Assembly (NCBI RefSeq): GCF_030142155.1
Contig: NZ_CP126247.1
Span: 1,426,001 to 1,490,000 of the forward strand
DNA: 64,000 nt
Reading direction: 5' to 3'
Source of the DNA: Arthrobacter sp. zg-Y820
Lineage (GTDB): Bacteria; Actinomycetota; Actinomycetes; Actinomycetales; Micrococcaceae
The translations under genes were made by a program, and so were the position numbers. The notes under the pieces are model-generated. The model did no database searches and was not told the origin of the DNA. It worked only from the letters and a program-made list of their open reading frames with translations. Shown piece by piece: positions 42,540 to 52,502 of this stretch (the stretch's first letter is position 1; every line of letters begins with the position of its first letter).

Positions 42540-42887
42540 CTACCACATGGTGGCGACGGCGATGTTGACCACCGTCAGAATGCCCACGCCATTGGCCAGG
42601 CCCTTGCCCACGGGCTCGCCCTTCTTGTACTTTCGCTGGCCGACAAAGGCCATTGCGGCAATGGCCAGGGCCAGCACCAGCTTGACGGCAATCTTGACGT
42701 GGTTGACGTCGTAATCGTCCATCTCGGCCAGGCCGACCAGCAGCAGGCCGGTGACCAGCTGCAGCAGGGCTCCGTGGAACTGGCCGGGCATCACGGTGGG
42801 GTTCTTGATCCGGGCGAACCAGATGCCGACGATGATGGCGGCGCCAAGGATGTGCAGGAAAACGAGAAAGTTCTGTAGGAAGTCCAT
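42540..42887 (-). CDS. Small four-helix membrane protein
   Basis: 115-residue integral membrane protein with four predicted helices (FLVFLHILGAAIIVGIWFA, FHGALLQLVTGLLLVGLAEM, VNHVKIAVKLVLALAIAAMA, ANGVGILTVVNIAVATMW). His in the first and third helices and the overall pattern recall small heme- or copper-related membrane families (CopD-like, DUF2269-like), but no specific family is claimed. Its upstream region carries a TTCTAC-N5-GTAGAA dyad identical in form to the two sites between blaI and cydA, so BlaI may control it together with the bd oxidase. TACCGT (42940-42945, minus strand) is a possible -10 next to that operator. Confidence 0.8.
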   Translation of the reverse strand: MDFLQNFLVFLHILGAAIIVGIWFARIKNPTVMPGQFHGALLQLVTGLLLVGLAEMDDYDVNHVKIAVKLVLALAIAAMAFVGQRKYKKGEPVGKGLANGVGILTVVNIAVATMW

Positions 42888-42949
42888 GCGTCCAGCTTAC
42901 CGACGGTCCGTCAGCATTCCTGCCCGCCCGCGGTGTAAAACGGTAACTT

Positions 42950-42966
42950 TTCTACAACAGGTAGAA
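42950..42966. promoter_or_regulatory. BlaI-type operator upstream of the small membrane protein
   Basis: TTCTAC-AACAG-GTAGAA, a perfect 6-bp dyad with a 5-base centre, the same form and spacing as the sites at 58269-58285 and 58326-58342 beside blaI. It overlaps the likely promoter of the 42540-42887 gene. Confidence 0.7.
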
Positions 42967-43009
42967 GTCAGTCGTCAGTAGGAGGTCGTCCGGAGCCGGC
43001 GGCGGACAG

Positions 43010-43047
43010 CGCAAAGGGCGCCTCCCCGAGGGGAAGCGCCCTTTGCG
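43010..43047 (-). terminator. Hairpin downstream of sucB
   Basis: CGCAAAGGGCGCCTCCCC (43010-43027) and GGGGAAGCGCCCTTTGCG (43030-43047) pair at 17 of 18 positions. It lies 24 bases after the sucB stop. No T-run follows on either strand. Confidence 0.75.
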
Positions 43048-43071
43048 GCTATGCCGGGTTCCGGTCCGGAA

Positions 43072-44832
43072 CTACAGGCCCAGATCGGCCGAGAAGTTGC
43101 CCTCTTCGAGCCGTGCCTTGAGCGTCTGCAGGAAACGTCCTGCATCCGCGCCGTCCACCAGGCGGTGGTCGTAGGACAGGGACAGGTACATCATGGAGCG
43201 GATCGCGATGGTGTCGTTGCCCTCGGCGTCCGTCAGGACGACGGGGCGCTTGACGATCGCACCGGTGCCCAGGATGGCCACCTGCGGCTGGTTGATGATC
43301 GGGGTATCGAACAGTGCGCCCACCGAACCGATGTTGGTGATCGTGAAGGTGCCGCCGGACAGCTCGTCCGGTCCGATCTTGCCTTCCTTGGTGCGGGAGC
43401 CGACGTCGCCGATGCGCTTGGCAAGTCCGGCAAGGTTCAGGTCGCCGGCATCGCTGATGACCGGAACCAGCAGGCCCTTTTCGGTGTCCACGGCGATCGC
43501 CAGGTGCTCGGCGTCGTGGTAGGTGATCTGCTGCGAGTCCCAGTCGTAGGACGCGTTCAGCTTCGGGTGCTGCTTCAGCGCCTCGGTGACGGCCTTGGCA
43601 ATGAACGGCAGGAACGTGAGCTTCGCGCCGTTCTGCGCGGCGAAGTCGTTCTTGGCCGTGGCGCGCAGCTTGGCGATGCGCGTCATGTCCACTTCCTGGA
43701 CCTGGGTCAGCTGGGCCGAAACCTGCAGGGACTCGACCATGCGGCGGGCGATCGTCTGGCGGATCCGCGGCGCCTTGACCGTGGTGCCGCGCAGCTTGGC
43801 GCTTGCTTCGCTGATCTTTGCCGGTGCTGCCTTGTCCGAGGACGCGGCTGCTGCCGGAGCGGCGGCGGGCTGGGCTTCGGCGGCCTTCTTGGCTTCGGCA
43901 GCCTCGAGGACATCCTGCTTGCGGATGCGGCCGGCCACGCCGGAACCCTTGACGGTGGAGAGGTCCACGCCGTGCTGGTTGGCGAGCTTGCGCACCAGCG
44001 GGGTGACGTAGGTGCCTTCGGACTCGGCCGCAGCGGGAGCTTCCTGCGCAGGAGCCTCCTGCTTGGGCTCGGCCTTCGGCTCGGGCTTCTTCTCCTCCTG
44101 CTTCGGGGCAGGCGTCTCTTCCTTCTTCGGCTCGACGGCCGGAGCTTCGCGCTCGTCCTTGGAGGCTGCCGCTACGGGCTCGGCTTCCTTCGGCTCGGCC
44201 GTCGCGGGAGCGCCGGCACCGGAACCGATGACGGCCAGAACGGCGCCGACCTCGGCGGTCTCGTCCTCGTTCACGCGGATTTCCAGCAGCTTGCCGGCAA
44301 CGGGGGAGGGGATCTCGGTGTCGACCTTGTCGGTGGAGACCTCGAGCAGCGGCTCGTCAACCTCGACGTCGTCGCCCACGGCCTTCAGCCAGCGGGTGAC
44401 GGTGCCTTCGGTGACGGACTCGCCCAGTGCGGGCAGGGTCACGTCGGTGCCCTCGGCGGAACCCGAATCAGCGGAATCCGAGGATTCGGCGGCGGGGGCT
44501 TCCTGCGCCGGAGCTTCCTCCGCTGCGGGGGCCTCTTCGGCCGGAGCTTCCTGCGCCGGAGCTTCCTCCGCGGGAGCGGAATCTGCGGAGCCGGAGCCGT
44601 CGCCGATGCGCACCAGCGCCTGGCCGACCTCTGCTGTTTCGTCTTCGGCTACGAGGATTTCCTCGATGACGCCGGCGACGGGGGAGGGGATCTCGGTATC
44701 AACCTTGTCGGTGGATACCTCGAGCAGCGGCTCGTCTACTGCGACGCTGTCGCCGACGGCCTTGAGCCAGCGGGTGACGGTGCCTTCGGTGACGCTTTCA
44801 CCGAGGGCGGGTAAGTTCACGGTTTCAGACAT
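43072..44832 (-). CDS. sucB: 2-oxoacid dehydrogenase E2 (dihydrolipoamide acyltransferase, SucB/DlaT)
   Basis: 586-residue E2 core protein. Two lipoyl domains are present (about residues 1-80 and 130-205), both with the modified Lys in [17 protein letters not shown]. They are joined by acidic Ala/Pro/Glu linkers. The E3-binding domain ([20 protein letters not shown], about 275-310) and the acyltransferase domain with [10 protein letters not shown] (catalytic His-Asp) follow. In actinobacteria this type serves pyruvate and 2-oxoglutarate dehydrogenase complexes, and in mycobacteria (DlaT) a peroxide defence system; E1 genes are not here, so the substrate is not decided. lpdA (E3) lies just upstream in the same direction. 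Confidence 0.95.
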   Translation of the reverse strand: MSETVNLPALGESVTEGTVTRWLKAVGDSVAVDEPLLEVSTDKVDTEIPSPVAGVIEEILVAEDETAEVGQALVRIGDGSGSADSAPAEEAPAQEAPAEEAPAAEEAPAQEAPAAESSDSADSGSAEGTDVTLPALGESVTEGTVTRWLKAVGDDVEVDEPLLEVSTDKVDTEIPSPVAGKLLEIRVNEDETAEVGAVLAVIGSGAGAPATAEPKEAEPVAAASKDEREAPAVEPKKEETPAPKQEEKKPEPKAEPKQEAPAQEAPAAAESEGTYVTPLVRKLANQHGVDLSTVKGSGVAGRIRKQDVLEAAEAKKAAEAQPAAAPAAAASSDKAAPAKISEASAKLRGTTVKAPRIRQTIARRMVESLQVSAQLTQVQEVDMTRIAKLRATAKNDFAAQNGAKLTFLPFIAKAVTEALKQHPKLNASYDWDSQQITYHDAEHLAIAVDTEKGLLVPVISDAGDLNLAGLAKRIGDVGSRTKEGKIGPDELSGGTFTITNIGSVGALFDTPIINQPQVAILGTGAIVKRPVVLTDAEGNDTIAIRSMMYLSLSYDHRLVDGADAGRFLQTLKARLEEGNFSADLGL

Positions 44833-44900
44833 ATTGTCCCCGTTTCTCCTTATTAGATCTTTGTTGACCAGCCGTACCGCTGGTGCTGGTGGTGAAAGCC

Positions 44901-44935
44901 TAGTGCACCCGGTGGTTGGGCTGCCGGGTGCACTA
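44901..44935 (-). terminator. Hairpin between lpdA and sucB
   Basis: TAGTGCACCCGG (44901-44912) and CCGGGTGCACTA (44924-44935) form a perfect 12-bp stem with an 11-base loop, 17 bases after the lpdA stop. On the minus strand it is followed by GGCTTTCACC, only a weak T-run. sucB may also use a minus-strand TAGGCT at the edge of the stem as a -10. Confidence 0.65.
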
Positions 44936-44952
44936 AGCAGGTGGTTCTTGTT

Positions 44953-46335
44953 CTAGCCGTGCAGGGGCTTGCCGGCGAGGGCCATGGCGGCCTCACCGAG
45001 GGCTTCGTTCTGCGTCGGGTGGGCGTGCAGCAGGCTCGCCAAGTCCTCCGGGTAGGCTTCCCAGTTCACGATCAGCTGTGCTTCGCCGATCTGCTCGCCG
45101 ATGCGGCCGCCGATCATGTGGACACCCACGATGGGGCCGTCCTTTTCGCGGACCATCTTGATCAGGCCGGAGGAGCCCAGGATGGAGGTTTTGCCGTTGC
45201 CGGCCAGGTTGTATTCCTGGACCTGAACGTTCTCGTCGCCCAGCTTGGCCTTGGCGGCCTTTTCGGTCAGGCCCACGGAAGCGATTTCCGGCTCGCAGTA
45301 GGTGACCTTCGGGATGTTGACGTCTTCGACGATAACCGGTTTGAGGCCGGCGATCTCCTCGGCGACGAAGATGCCCTGCTGGAAGCCGCGGTGGGCCAGC
45401 TGCAGGCCCGGCACGATGTCGCCGACGGCGTAAACGTTGCCGACGCCGGTGTGCAGGCGTTCGTTGGTGATGACGAAGCCGCGGTCCATGGTCAGGCCGG
45501 CTTCTTCGTAGCCCAGGTTGGCGGTGACCGGTCCGCGGCCCACGGCCACGAGCATCAGGTCAGCTTCGTAGGTCTTGCCGTCGGCAAGCGTGACGACGAC
45601 GCCGTCGTCGTTCTGCTTCACGTTGTCGAAGAAGATGCCGGTGCTGAACTTGATGCCGCGCTTCTTGTAGGCGCGTTCCAGCTGTTTGATGATTGCTGCG
45701 TCTTCGTTCGGCACCAGGGACGGCAGTCCCTCGATGATGGTGACGTCCACGCCGAAGGAGTTCCAGACCGAAGCGAATTCGACGCCGATGACGCCGCCGC
45801 CCAGGATGATGGCGCTCTTGGGGATGGTGTCCATCTTCAGGGCCTGGTCCGAGGTGATGACCTTGCCGCCGATTTCCAGGCCCGGCAGTGACCGGGAGTA
45901 GGAGCCGGTGGCCAGGATGATGTTGGCGCCCGTGTAGGTCTCACCGTTCATCTCGATGGTCTTTTCGCTGGTGAGCTTGCCTTCACCCTCGATGACAGTG
46001 ATGCCCTTGGACTTGATCAGGCCCTGCAGGCCGCGGAACTTGCCCGCAATGATGTTGTCCTTGTAGGAGTTCACCGCCACCATGTCCACGGAATCGAAGG
46101 TGGCCTTGACGCCGTACTTCGAAGCGGTCTTGGCGTTTTCGGCGACTTCAGCCGAATGCAGCAGCGCCTTGGTGGGGATGCAGCCGTTGTGCAGGCAGGT
46201 GCCGCCCAGCTTTCCCTTTTCGATGAGTCCTACTGAGAAACCCAGCTCCACGGAGCGAAGGGCGGCGGCGTAGCCGCCGCTTCCTCCTCCGAGGATCAGG
46301 ATGTCGAATTCTTGCGCAGTTGCCTTTTCGGCCAC
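44953..46335 (-). CDS. lpdA: Dihydrolipoyl dehydrogenase
   Basis: FAD enzyme of 460 residues that reoxidises dihydrolipoyl groups of E2 proteins with NAD. The N-terminal FAD motif DILILGGGSGGYAAALRSVE, the redox disulfide GGTCLHNGCIPTKALLH (C-x4-C, about residues 45-50), the NAD site ILGGGVIGVEFASVWNSFGV and the C-terminal HAHPTQNEALGEA with the His-Glu base pair are intact. It is upstream of sucB in the same orientation, so E2 and E3 are made from adjacent genes; a hairpin between them may tune the ratio. The start ATG at 46335 follows GGAGCG. Confidence 0.97.
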   Translation of the reverse strand: MAEKATAQEFDILILGGGSGGYAAALRSVELGFSVGLIEKGKLGGTCLHNGCIPTKALLHSAEVAENAKTASKYGVKATFDSVDMVAVNSYKDNIIAGKFRGLQGLIKSKGITVIEGEGKLTSEKTIEMNGETYTGANIILATGSYSRSLPGLEIGGKVITSDQALKMDTIPKSAIILGGGVIGVEFASVWNSFGVDVTIIEGLPSLVPNEDAAIIKQLERAYKKRGIKFSTGIFFDNVKQNDDGVVVTLADGKTYEADLMLVAVGRGPVTANLGYEEAGLTMDRGFVITNERLHTGVGNVYAVGDIVPGLQLAHRGFQQGIFVAEEIAGLKPVIVEDVNIPKVTYCEPEIASVGLTEKAAKAKLGDENVQVQEYNLAGNGKTSILGSSGLIKMVREKDGPIVGVHMIGGRIGEQIGEAQLIVNWEAYPEDLASLLHAHPTQNEALGEAAMALAGKPLHG

Positions 46336-46541
46336 TTGAACGCTCCCTCGCGTAATCGGTGACGCACATGGGCGCGTCGTTTTAGTGATTTGGGCGGTCG
46401 TGATTGTCTCTCACACTATCCCGCCGGCAGGGCTCCATCCACTCGATGCAGGCCCGCCGGCGGGAAGTGTAATGAGAAACACCAGTCACAACAGTCATTC
46501 CTGGCGGCCCCTGAGCGGGGCCGGTGCTATATGGGTGCGGC

Positions 46542-48074
46542 TTAGGCGGAGCGGGCGACTACGTCTTCCGCGTAGGCCACGAGTGTGCGGACCGCGACGC
46601 CGGTGCCCTCCTTGGGCGTGTAGCCGTAGGGGGATCCTTCGTTGAAGGCCGGGCCCGCGATGTCCAAGTGGGCCCAGGGAATCTTCACGCCGTCGACCTC
46701 GCCGACAAATTCGCGCAGGAAGCTGGCGGCGGTCATCATGCCGCCGAACCGCTCACCGTGGTTGGCGATGTCCGCTACCGAGGAATCCAGGCTCGCGCGC
46801 AGTTCTTCGGGGATGGGCATCGGCCAGAACAGTTCTCCGGCGCGGTCCGCTGCGGCCTTCACGGCGTCGCGCACTCCTTCCTCGCCCATGACGGCCGAGA
46901 CCCGGTTGCCCAGGGCGATCATCTGCGCACCGGTGAGGGTGGCGACGTCGATCAGGACGTCCGGCGCCTCCTCGGAGGCGGCGACCAGGCCGTCGGCCAT
47001 GACCAGGCGGCCTTCGGCATCGGTGTTCAGCACCTCCACGGTGCGTCCGCCGTACGTCGTCATGACATCGCCGGGGCGCTGGGCGGTGCCCGAGGGCATG
47101 TTCTCGGCCAGGCACAGCCAGGCGGTGACCTTGACCGGCAGTCCCAGTTCGGCGATGGCCAGCAGGGCGTTCAGGACGACGGCGGCGCCGCCCATGTCGC
47201 ACTTCATGGTCTGCATGCCGGCGGCCGGCTTCAGGGAGAGTCCGCCGGAATCGAAGGTGATGCCCTTGCCCACCAGGGCCAGCTTGGCCTTGGCGCGCTG
47301 CGGTGCGTATTCGAGCTTGACCATGCGCGGCGGCCGGGAGGAGCCCTTGCCGACGCCCATCAGCCCGCCGAAGCCGTCGCGCTCGAGCTTCTTCTCATCC
47401 ATCACCGTGACCTTGACCTTGGCCGAGAGCGGCTTGGCCAGGTCCTTGGCGGCGGCGGCGAACGTCTCGGGGTACAGGTGGCTCGGGGGCTGGTTGACCA
47501 GAGTCCGGGTGGCGTTGACGGCGCGGCCCAGGATGCGGGCGCGTTCCAGCGCCGGCTTGAGTGCCTTCTCGTCGGCGGCCGGAGTGAGGACGATGATGCT
47601 GCGCACCGGCTCCTTGACGGCGGCGCCCTTGTCCGTGCGGTGCTCGCTGTAGCTGTAGGCGCCGAAGAGCGCGCCCTCGGCGACGGCGGCGGCGTCGGCC
47701 ACGGTGGCGGCCGGCAGGGCCAGGGCCACGGATTCGGTGCCGGCGAGCTGGCGGACGGCGGATCCGGCCGCCCGGCGCAGCGCCTCTTCGCTGAGCGGAA
47801 CTCCGGCGGTGACCTTGCCGACCCCGGCCAGGACCAGCATCTGGGCCTCCAGCTCGGGCAGCCCGGGCAGACGGTGGACCTCGTCGGCGGCACCGGTGAC
47901 GCCGAGAAGGGGCAGCGACGCGGCCAGGGCGGATGCCGCCTTGGGGCTCAGCGGGCTGTCGATCAGAACGGGGCCGCCGGAGGTCTGGCCAATCCCTACC
48001 ACCAATGCCTGGGCCGGGACTTTGGAAACGTCCCGGGAGATCACCGACAGATTTGGCTCGTTCGTTTTGACCAC
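46542..48074 (-). CDS. pepA: Leucyl aminopeptidase (M17 family)
   Basis: 510-residue dimetal aminopeptidase. The C-terminal catalytic domain holds GKGITFDSGGLSLKPAAGMQ (Lys and Asp ligands), MKCDMGGAAVV and the M17 signature NTDAEGRLVMADGLV (about residues 350-364). The N-terminal P-loop-like domain is less conserved. AAGGA lies nine bases before the GTG at 48074; a minus-strand TAACGT (48094-48089) may be the -10. Proximity of pepA, sucB, lipAB and glnA1 recalls the corresponding mycobacterial neighbourhood. It is divergent from the PAC2 gene. Confidence 0.95.
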   Translation of the reverse strand: MVKTNEPNLSVISRDVSKVPAQALVVGIGQTSGGPVLIDSPLSPKAASALAASLPLLGVTGAADEVHRLPGLPELEAQMLVLAGVGKVTAGVPLSEEALRRAAGSAVRQLAGTESVALALPAATVADAAAVAEGALFGAYSYSEHRTDKGAAVKEPVRSIIVLTPAADEKALKPALERARILGRAVNATRTLVNQPPSHLYPETFAAAAKDLAKPLSAKVKVTVMDEKKLERDGFGGLMGVGKGSSRPPRMVKLEYAPQRAKAKLALVGKGITFDSGGLSLKPAAGMQTMKCDMGGAAVVLNALLAIAELGLPVKVTAWLCLAENMPSGTAQRPGDVMTTYGGRTVEVLNTDAEGRLVMADGLVAASEEAPDVLIDVATLTGAQMIALGNRVSAVMGEEGVRDAVKAAADRAGELFWPMPIPEELRASLDSSVADIANHGERFGGMMTAASFLREFVGEVDGVKIPWAHLDIAGPAFNEGSPYGYTPKEGTGVAVRTLVAYAEDVVARSA

Positions 48075-48401
48075 GAAGTTTCATCCTTACGTTATGCACG
48101 AATTGTTGACTGGTGCCGCGTTCTCCCGCGTCCCGCATAGTGCCGGCACGGCTCCTCTGTACAGATCGTAGTCTCTTGCCCGCGCCCCGGGGGTTTGCTA
48201 AGCGGCAGTGTGCCCTTGGCGGACGGGAATGAAACGCGGGGGCGGCGGCGTTTACCCTTGAGTAATCAGCGCAGCCCGCGCTGTACCTGCGCTCTGCTGG
48301 GATCGGAAGTTTTCCTCTTGGAGAAGTTTCCTTGCAGCACCGCCGCGGACATTCGCAAACCTCGGGAGACCGAAGCACATGGAAGCACAGAAGGGGAAGA
48401 C
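48075..48401. other. Divergent intergenic region, pepA and PAC2 gene
   Basis: 327 bases without a credible gene. A frame continuous with the PAC2 gene is open from 48195 but lacks a ribosome binding site until the ATG at 48402. Apart from the pepA -10 candidate near 48089-48094 and a lone TTGAGT at 48258-48263, nothing specific was seen. Confidence 0.4.
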
Positions 48402-49445
48402 ATGCTTGATCCGCTGACCCTGTTTAATCTCAATCCGGAAGTGGCCGACGACGCCGGCCTGCACGGGTTGCAGCTTCTGGTGGGCTTTACCGGCTTTGCC
48501 GAGGCCGGCCACGTGGTCTCCCAGATCCGCGACGAGCTGCTGGAATCGCTCGATCACGACCTGGTGGCGTCCTTCGACACCGACCAGCTCATCGACTACC
48601 GCGCCCGCCGCCCGCAGATCTCCTTCGTGGAGGACCACCTCGCGGACTACGAACCGCCGCTGCTGAACCTGTACCGGCTCTATGACGGTTTGGGTGAGCC
48701 GTTTCTCTTCCTGACCGGTTTCGAACCTGACGTGCAGTGGGAACGGTTCACCGCAGCCGTCGTGCATCTGGCGAAGACCTTCGGTGTGCAGCAGGTGAGC
48801 TGGATCCACTCGATTCCGATGCCGGTGCCGCACACCAGGCCCGTGGGCGTGACCGTCCACGGCAACCGCCCGGACCTCATGGCGGGCATCAGCTCCTGGC
48901 GGCCCAACGCGCAGATCCAGGCAGCCGTGGGGCACATCCTGGAACTTCGGCTGACGCAGGCCGGGATCGACGTCGTCGGCCATGCCATGCACGTGCCGCA
49001 CTATCTCGCCGAAGCCGAGTTCCCGCCGGCCGCCGTGGCCGGGCTGGAATACCTGGGTGCTGCGGCTTCGCTGGTGCTGCCCACCGACCGCCTGCGTGAA
49101 GCCGGCCGCGACGTGGAACGCCAGATCGCCGAACAGGTGGAGGCCTCGGCCGAAGTCAAGGGAGTCGTGGCCACCTTGGAAAAGCGCTACGACGAGTACA
49201 CGGACAGCAGCGTGCGCCGTTCCCTGCTCGTGAAGGACAATGACGAGCTCGCGAACGCCGAGGAACTCGGCGCCGCCGTCGAAGCGTACTTGGCCAGTCC
49301 GCAGGCGGAGGAGGAATCCGAGGCGCTGTGGCCGGAGAATCACGAAAACTCAACGGAGGACGCAGAAACCGGTGGAAAGAAGAACACTTCGGGACAACCG
49401 GACCGCGGGTCCGGGCCGGCACCGCAGGATCATCCTCGGGAGTAG
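48402..49445 (+). CDS. PAC2 family protein
   Basis: 347-residue member of the PAC2 (proteasome assembly chaperone 2) family, widespread in actinobacteria with or without proteasomes. Characteristic sequence: HGLQLLVGFTGFAEAGHVVS at about residues 17-36, LLNLYRLYDGLGEPFLFLTG and HSIPMPVPHTRPVGVTVHGN. The last 90 residues are acidic and low complexity. AAGGGGAAGAC precedes the ATG. In mycobacteria a distant relative affects proteasome-linked or thiol-dependent processes, but no activity is assigned here. The MFS transporter starts 19 bases after the stop, so the two may be cotranscribed. Confidence 0.88.
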   Translation: MLDPLTLFNLNPEVADDAGLHGLQLLVGFTGFAEAGHVVSQIRDELLESLDHDLVASFDTDQLIDYRARRPQISFVEDHLADYEPPLLNLYRLYDGLGEPFLFLTGFEPDVQWERFTAAVVHLAKTFGVQQVSWIHSIPMPVPHTRPVGVTVHGNRPDLMAGISSWRPNAQIQAAVGHILELRLTQAGIDVVGHAMHVPHYLAEAEFPPAAVAGLEYLGAAASLVLPTDRLREAGRDVERQIAEQVEASAEVKGVVATLEKRYDEYTDSSVRRSLLVKDNDELANAEELGAAVEAYLASPQAEEESEALWPENHENSTEDAETGGKKNTSGQPDRGSGPAPQDHPRE

Positions 49446-49463
49446 CCGTCCGGAGGTGCGGCT

Positions 49464-50825
49464 GTGAACAGTTCCCGCGCCTGGCTGGTCTGGGGCATCA
49501 GCGTCCTCGCCTACCTGGCTGCGGTGACACAGCGCACCACCTTCGGCGTGGCCGGGCTGGAGGCCACGGCACGCTTTGACGCCACAGCTTCCATCCTTTC
49601 CGTTTTCACCGTGGTGCAGCTGCTGGTTTATGCCGGCCTGCAGATTCCGGTGGGGGTGCTCGTGGACCGGTTCGGTCCGCGCCTGCTGATTGCCGGCGGC
49701 GCCGCCCTGATGGTGGCCGGCCAGCTGCAGCTGGCCACTGCCGACTCGGTGGGCGGCGGCATCCTGGGCCGTTCCCTGGTCGGTGCCGGCGACGCCCTCA
49801 CCTTCATCAGTGTCCTGCGCCTGCTCCCGGTCTGGTTCAGCGGCCGGCACATTCCCGTCCTGACCCAATGGACCGGAATCATCGGCCAGCTCGGCCAGAT
49901 CGTCAGCGCCGTGCCCTTTGCCTTTGTCCTGCGCCGCTTCGGCTGGAACACGGCCTTTGTCTCCGCCGCGTCCCTCTCCGTCCTGATCCTGGTGCTCACC
50001 CTGGTCTTTGTCCGCAACCGCCCGGCCGGCTCGGAGGCGCCCCCGGTGCTGCCGCTGCGCCAAACCGCCACCTCGCTGGCCGAGGCCTGGCGCCAGCCCG
50101 GAACGCGGCTGGGCATGTGGACGCACTTCACCATCCAATTCCCCGGCACCGTTTTTGTCATGATGTGGGGCTTCCCGTATCTGGTCAGCGCGGAGGGCGT
50201 GGAATCCTCCTGGGCTTCGGCGCTGATGACGCTCTTTGTCGTGGTGGCCGTCATCTGCGGGCCGTGGCTCGGTTCCTGGGTGGGGCGCCATCCGCTGCGC
50301 CGGTCCACCATGGTGCTGCTGATCGCCGCGGCGATGGCCTGCGCCTGGCTGGCCGTGCTGCTGTATCCGGGGCCCGCGCCGCTGTGGCTGCTCGCCGTGC
50401 TCGTGGCAGTGCTGGCGGTGGGCGGCCCGGGATCGATGATCGGCTTCGATTTCGCCCGCACCTACAATCCAGGCCACCGGCTGGGCACCGCCACCGGGAT
50501 CGTGAACATCGGCGGCTTCATCGCCTCACTGGTGTCCATGTACCTGATCGGCGTGGTGCTGGACGTCCTGGACGCCACCGGTTTCTCCGGGGGAGACCTG
50601 TACGCGCTGGACTCCTTCCGGATTGCGCTTGCCGTCCAGTTTGCCGTGATGGCCGTGGGGGTCGCCGGGATTCTCCGCACCAGGGGGCGGGTCCGGGCAC
50701 GCATGGCCGACGACGGCGTCCGGCTTCCGCCGCTGCGGGCGGCAATCGCCCGGGAGCGGCAGGCCAAACAGGCAGCGAGGAAGTCCCGGCAGGAACGCCG
50801 GGAACCGGATCCCGGCCGCGAATAA
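49464..50825 (+). CDS. MFS transporter
   Basis: 453-residue major facilitator with about 12 helices. The motif-A loop between helices 2 and 3 reads GVLVDRFGPRLLIAGG; RGTTFG-like QRTTFGVAG near helix 1 recalls the nitrate/hexuronate or aromatic-acid MFS branches, but no substrate is claimed. The C-terminus is a basic Arg/Lys/Gln tail of about 50 residues in the cytoplasm. GGAGGTGCGGCT overlaps the GTG start region. It is 18 bases after the PAC2 gene. Confidence 0.88.
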   Translation: MNSSRAWLVWGISVLAYLAAVTQRTTFGVAGLEATARFDATASILSVFTVVQLLVYAGLQIPVGVLVDRFGPRLLIAGGAALMVAGQLQLATADSVGGGILGRSLVGAGDALTFISVLRLLPVWFSGRHIPVLTQWTGIIGQLGQIVSAVPFAFVLRRFGWNTAFVSAASLSVLILVLTLVFVRNRPAGSEAPPVLPLRQTATSLAEAWRQPGTRLGMWTHFTIQFPGTVFVMMWGFPYLVSAEGVESSWASALMTLFVVVAVICGPWLGSWVGRHPLRRSTMVLLIAAAMACAWLAVLLYPGPAPLWLLAVLVAVLAVGGPGSMIGFDFARTYNPGHRLGTATGIVNIGGFIASLVSMYLIGVVLDVLDATGFSGGDLYALDSFRIALAVQFAVMAVGVAGILRTRGRVRARMADDGVRLPPLRAAIARERQAKQAARKSRQERREPDPGRE

Positions 50826-50936
50826 CGACGCGACTGTTCCTCCACGGGCGGGGCCGGCCGACTGGACGGCCGGTTTCTGTCCACAGCAGCCTCCGATCCA
50901 CTCGCCGGACGCCGTCCCGGCCGCGAAGCTCGAGCC

Positions 50937-52316
50937 ATGACGAAAATTCCCACCGGCCGGCGCCCCCAGGAACCGTTTCCGGTCAGCGGACCCATGGACA
51001 TCCTGGCCTTCATACCCCACAGCCTCGGCTTCGTCCCGCAGGAGTCGATGGTCCTCATGACCATGGACTCCGCCCGGCTCGGCGCGACTCTGCGGCTGGA
51101 CCTGCCTCCTGCCGGCCTGAACCACACCGATTTCGCGGCCCGGGTAACGGAGCTTCTGCGCTCCGACCGAGCTGCCAACGGCGTGCTGATGGCCCTGTAC
51201 ACGAATCTGGCCTGGCAGCAGCCGGAGGTTCCGCCGTACTGCCCGCTCGTCACCGAGCTTGGCGAACACCTCGCAGAGGCGGGCCTGCCCATCCGGGATG
51301 GCTGGCTGGTCTCTGCGCATGCCTGGCGCGAGTATTTCTGCACCGACAGCAGCTGCTGTCCCTGGCCCGGCCACTCCCTCGGCCTGATCGCCGACAGCAC
51401 CCTCAGCGCCGAAATGGTGTACCGGGGCAGTGCCTACGCCCGTTCGCTGGATGAAGCGGTCAGCCTGGACCTGCCGCCGGCCTGGGAGAACAGCGCTGAT
51501 GCGGCGCTGCACCGGTCCGCCTATGTGCGCCGGCTGCGGACCCGCTGGTGCCGGCGTGCGCAGTTCGCCGGCACCCTGGCCGTGTGGAATGCGTTTTTCG
51601 CCGCTGCGGCCGGCACGGGCACGGAGCAGGCCGTCCCGGAGCGGGGCTGTCCCCAGTTGCGCGCCGACCCCGAGGCAGCCGGCTTCCTGCTGGCCAGCCT
51701 GCGCGCCCGGCCGGTGCGGGACACGCTCCTGGTAATGGCAGCCCTGGGGTACGGCCGGGCGCTGGAAGGCGCCGAGGCGTGCAATCTGTTGTCGACGGAT
51801 GACAACCGGCCTGTGCTGCCGCCGGGCACCGGCGAGACCGCCTGGCCGGCTCCCGAAAGAGTTCCGCGGACCGGCTCCGGCACCGTCCGCGCAGCCAATC
51901 GGAGATCTCCCCTCCGGCCCCGGCCGGGAGCGGTTTCCGACCCGGAACGGGACTTCCGCGAGGTGCTTATTGGCCAGTATTCCGGGCTTCCGGATTGGAC
52001 CGGCATGGATGCGGCCTTTGCGGTCTTCGCCGAACTGCTCGCGGCCACGGCAGGAGACCCTGGGGAAGCGGTCGACGCCGACGGCGAAGCTGCCGCCGCC
52101 CTGCTCAGCCTGCTGGCCTGGATCGAATGGGCCAGGGGGAGGGGCTCCCGGGCCCAGGTGCATCTGACCCGCTGCCTGGCATCGTATCCGGGGTACCGCC
52201 TGGCGGAACTGCTGGAAGACCTCCTGACCACCGGCATGTTCCCGCTGTGGGCCCGACAGGCAGGTACCGCTTGGCGGTCGCCGCCGGCGCCGCATCCCGG
52301 AACCGCCCGCAGCTGA
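50937..52316 (+). CDS. DUF4192 domain protein
   Basis: 459-residue soluble protein of the DUF4192 family, common in Micrococcales and other actinobacteria and uncharacterised. Signature regions: DILAFIPHSLGFVPQESMVL near residues 21-40, GVLMALYTN, and DGWLVSAHAWREYFCTDSSC followed by CPWPG (Cys-rich loop, about residues 120-145). The C-terminal part (ARGRGSRAQVHLTRCLASYP) looks like a TPR-like segment. No ribosome binding site is obvious before the ATG at 50937. It lies between the MFS gene and the sigA leader; no link with sigA is known. Confidence 0.88.
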   Translation: MTKIPTGRRPQEPFPVSGPMDILAFIPHSLGFVPQESMVLMTMDSARLGATLRLDLPPAGLNHTDFAARVTELLRSDRAANGVLMALYTNLAWQQPEVPPYCPLVTELGEHLAEAGLPIRDGWLVSAHAWREYFCTDSSCCPWPGHSLGLIADSTLSAEMVYRGSAYARSLDEAVSLDLPPAWENSADAALHRSAYVRRLRTRWCRRAQFAGTLAVWNAFFAAAAGTGTEQAVPERGCPQLRADPEAAGFLLASLRARPVRDTLLVMAALGYGRALEGAEACNLLSTDDNRPVLPPGTGETAWPAPERVPRTGSGTVRAANRRSPLRPRPGAVSDPERDFREVLIGQYSGLPDWTGMDAAFAVFAELLAATAGDPGEAVDADGEAAAALLSLLAWIEWARGRGSRAQVHLTRCLASYPGYRLAELLEDLLTTGMFPLWARQAGTAWRSPPAPHPGTARS

Positions 52317-52502
52317 GTCGATCAGGGTCTGCGGGCGACGCTTCACCGGCGGCTCTGATAGCGGCGGCAACACCGGTCTCGGCGACGATGATCGCCGCCG
52401 CAGTGCTGGCAGCGGCAGGAAATCGTGAGACAATGGGAACCGAGACCCGGTCGGGTTCGTGTATCAAGTATCGCTTTTGGGCCTTTTGCCGTTTGTGCAG
52501 GG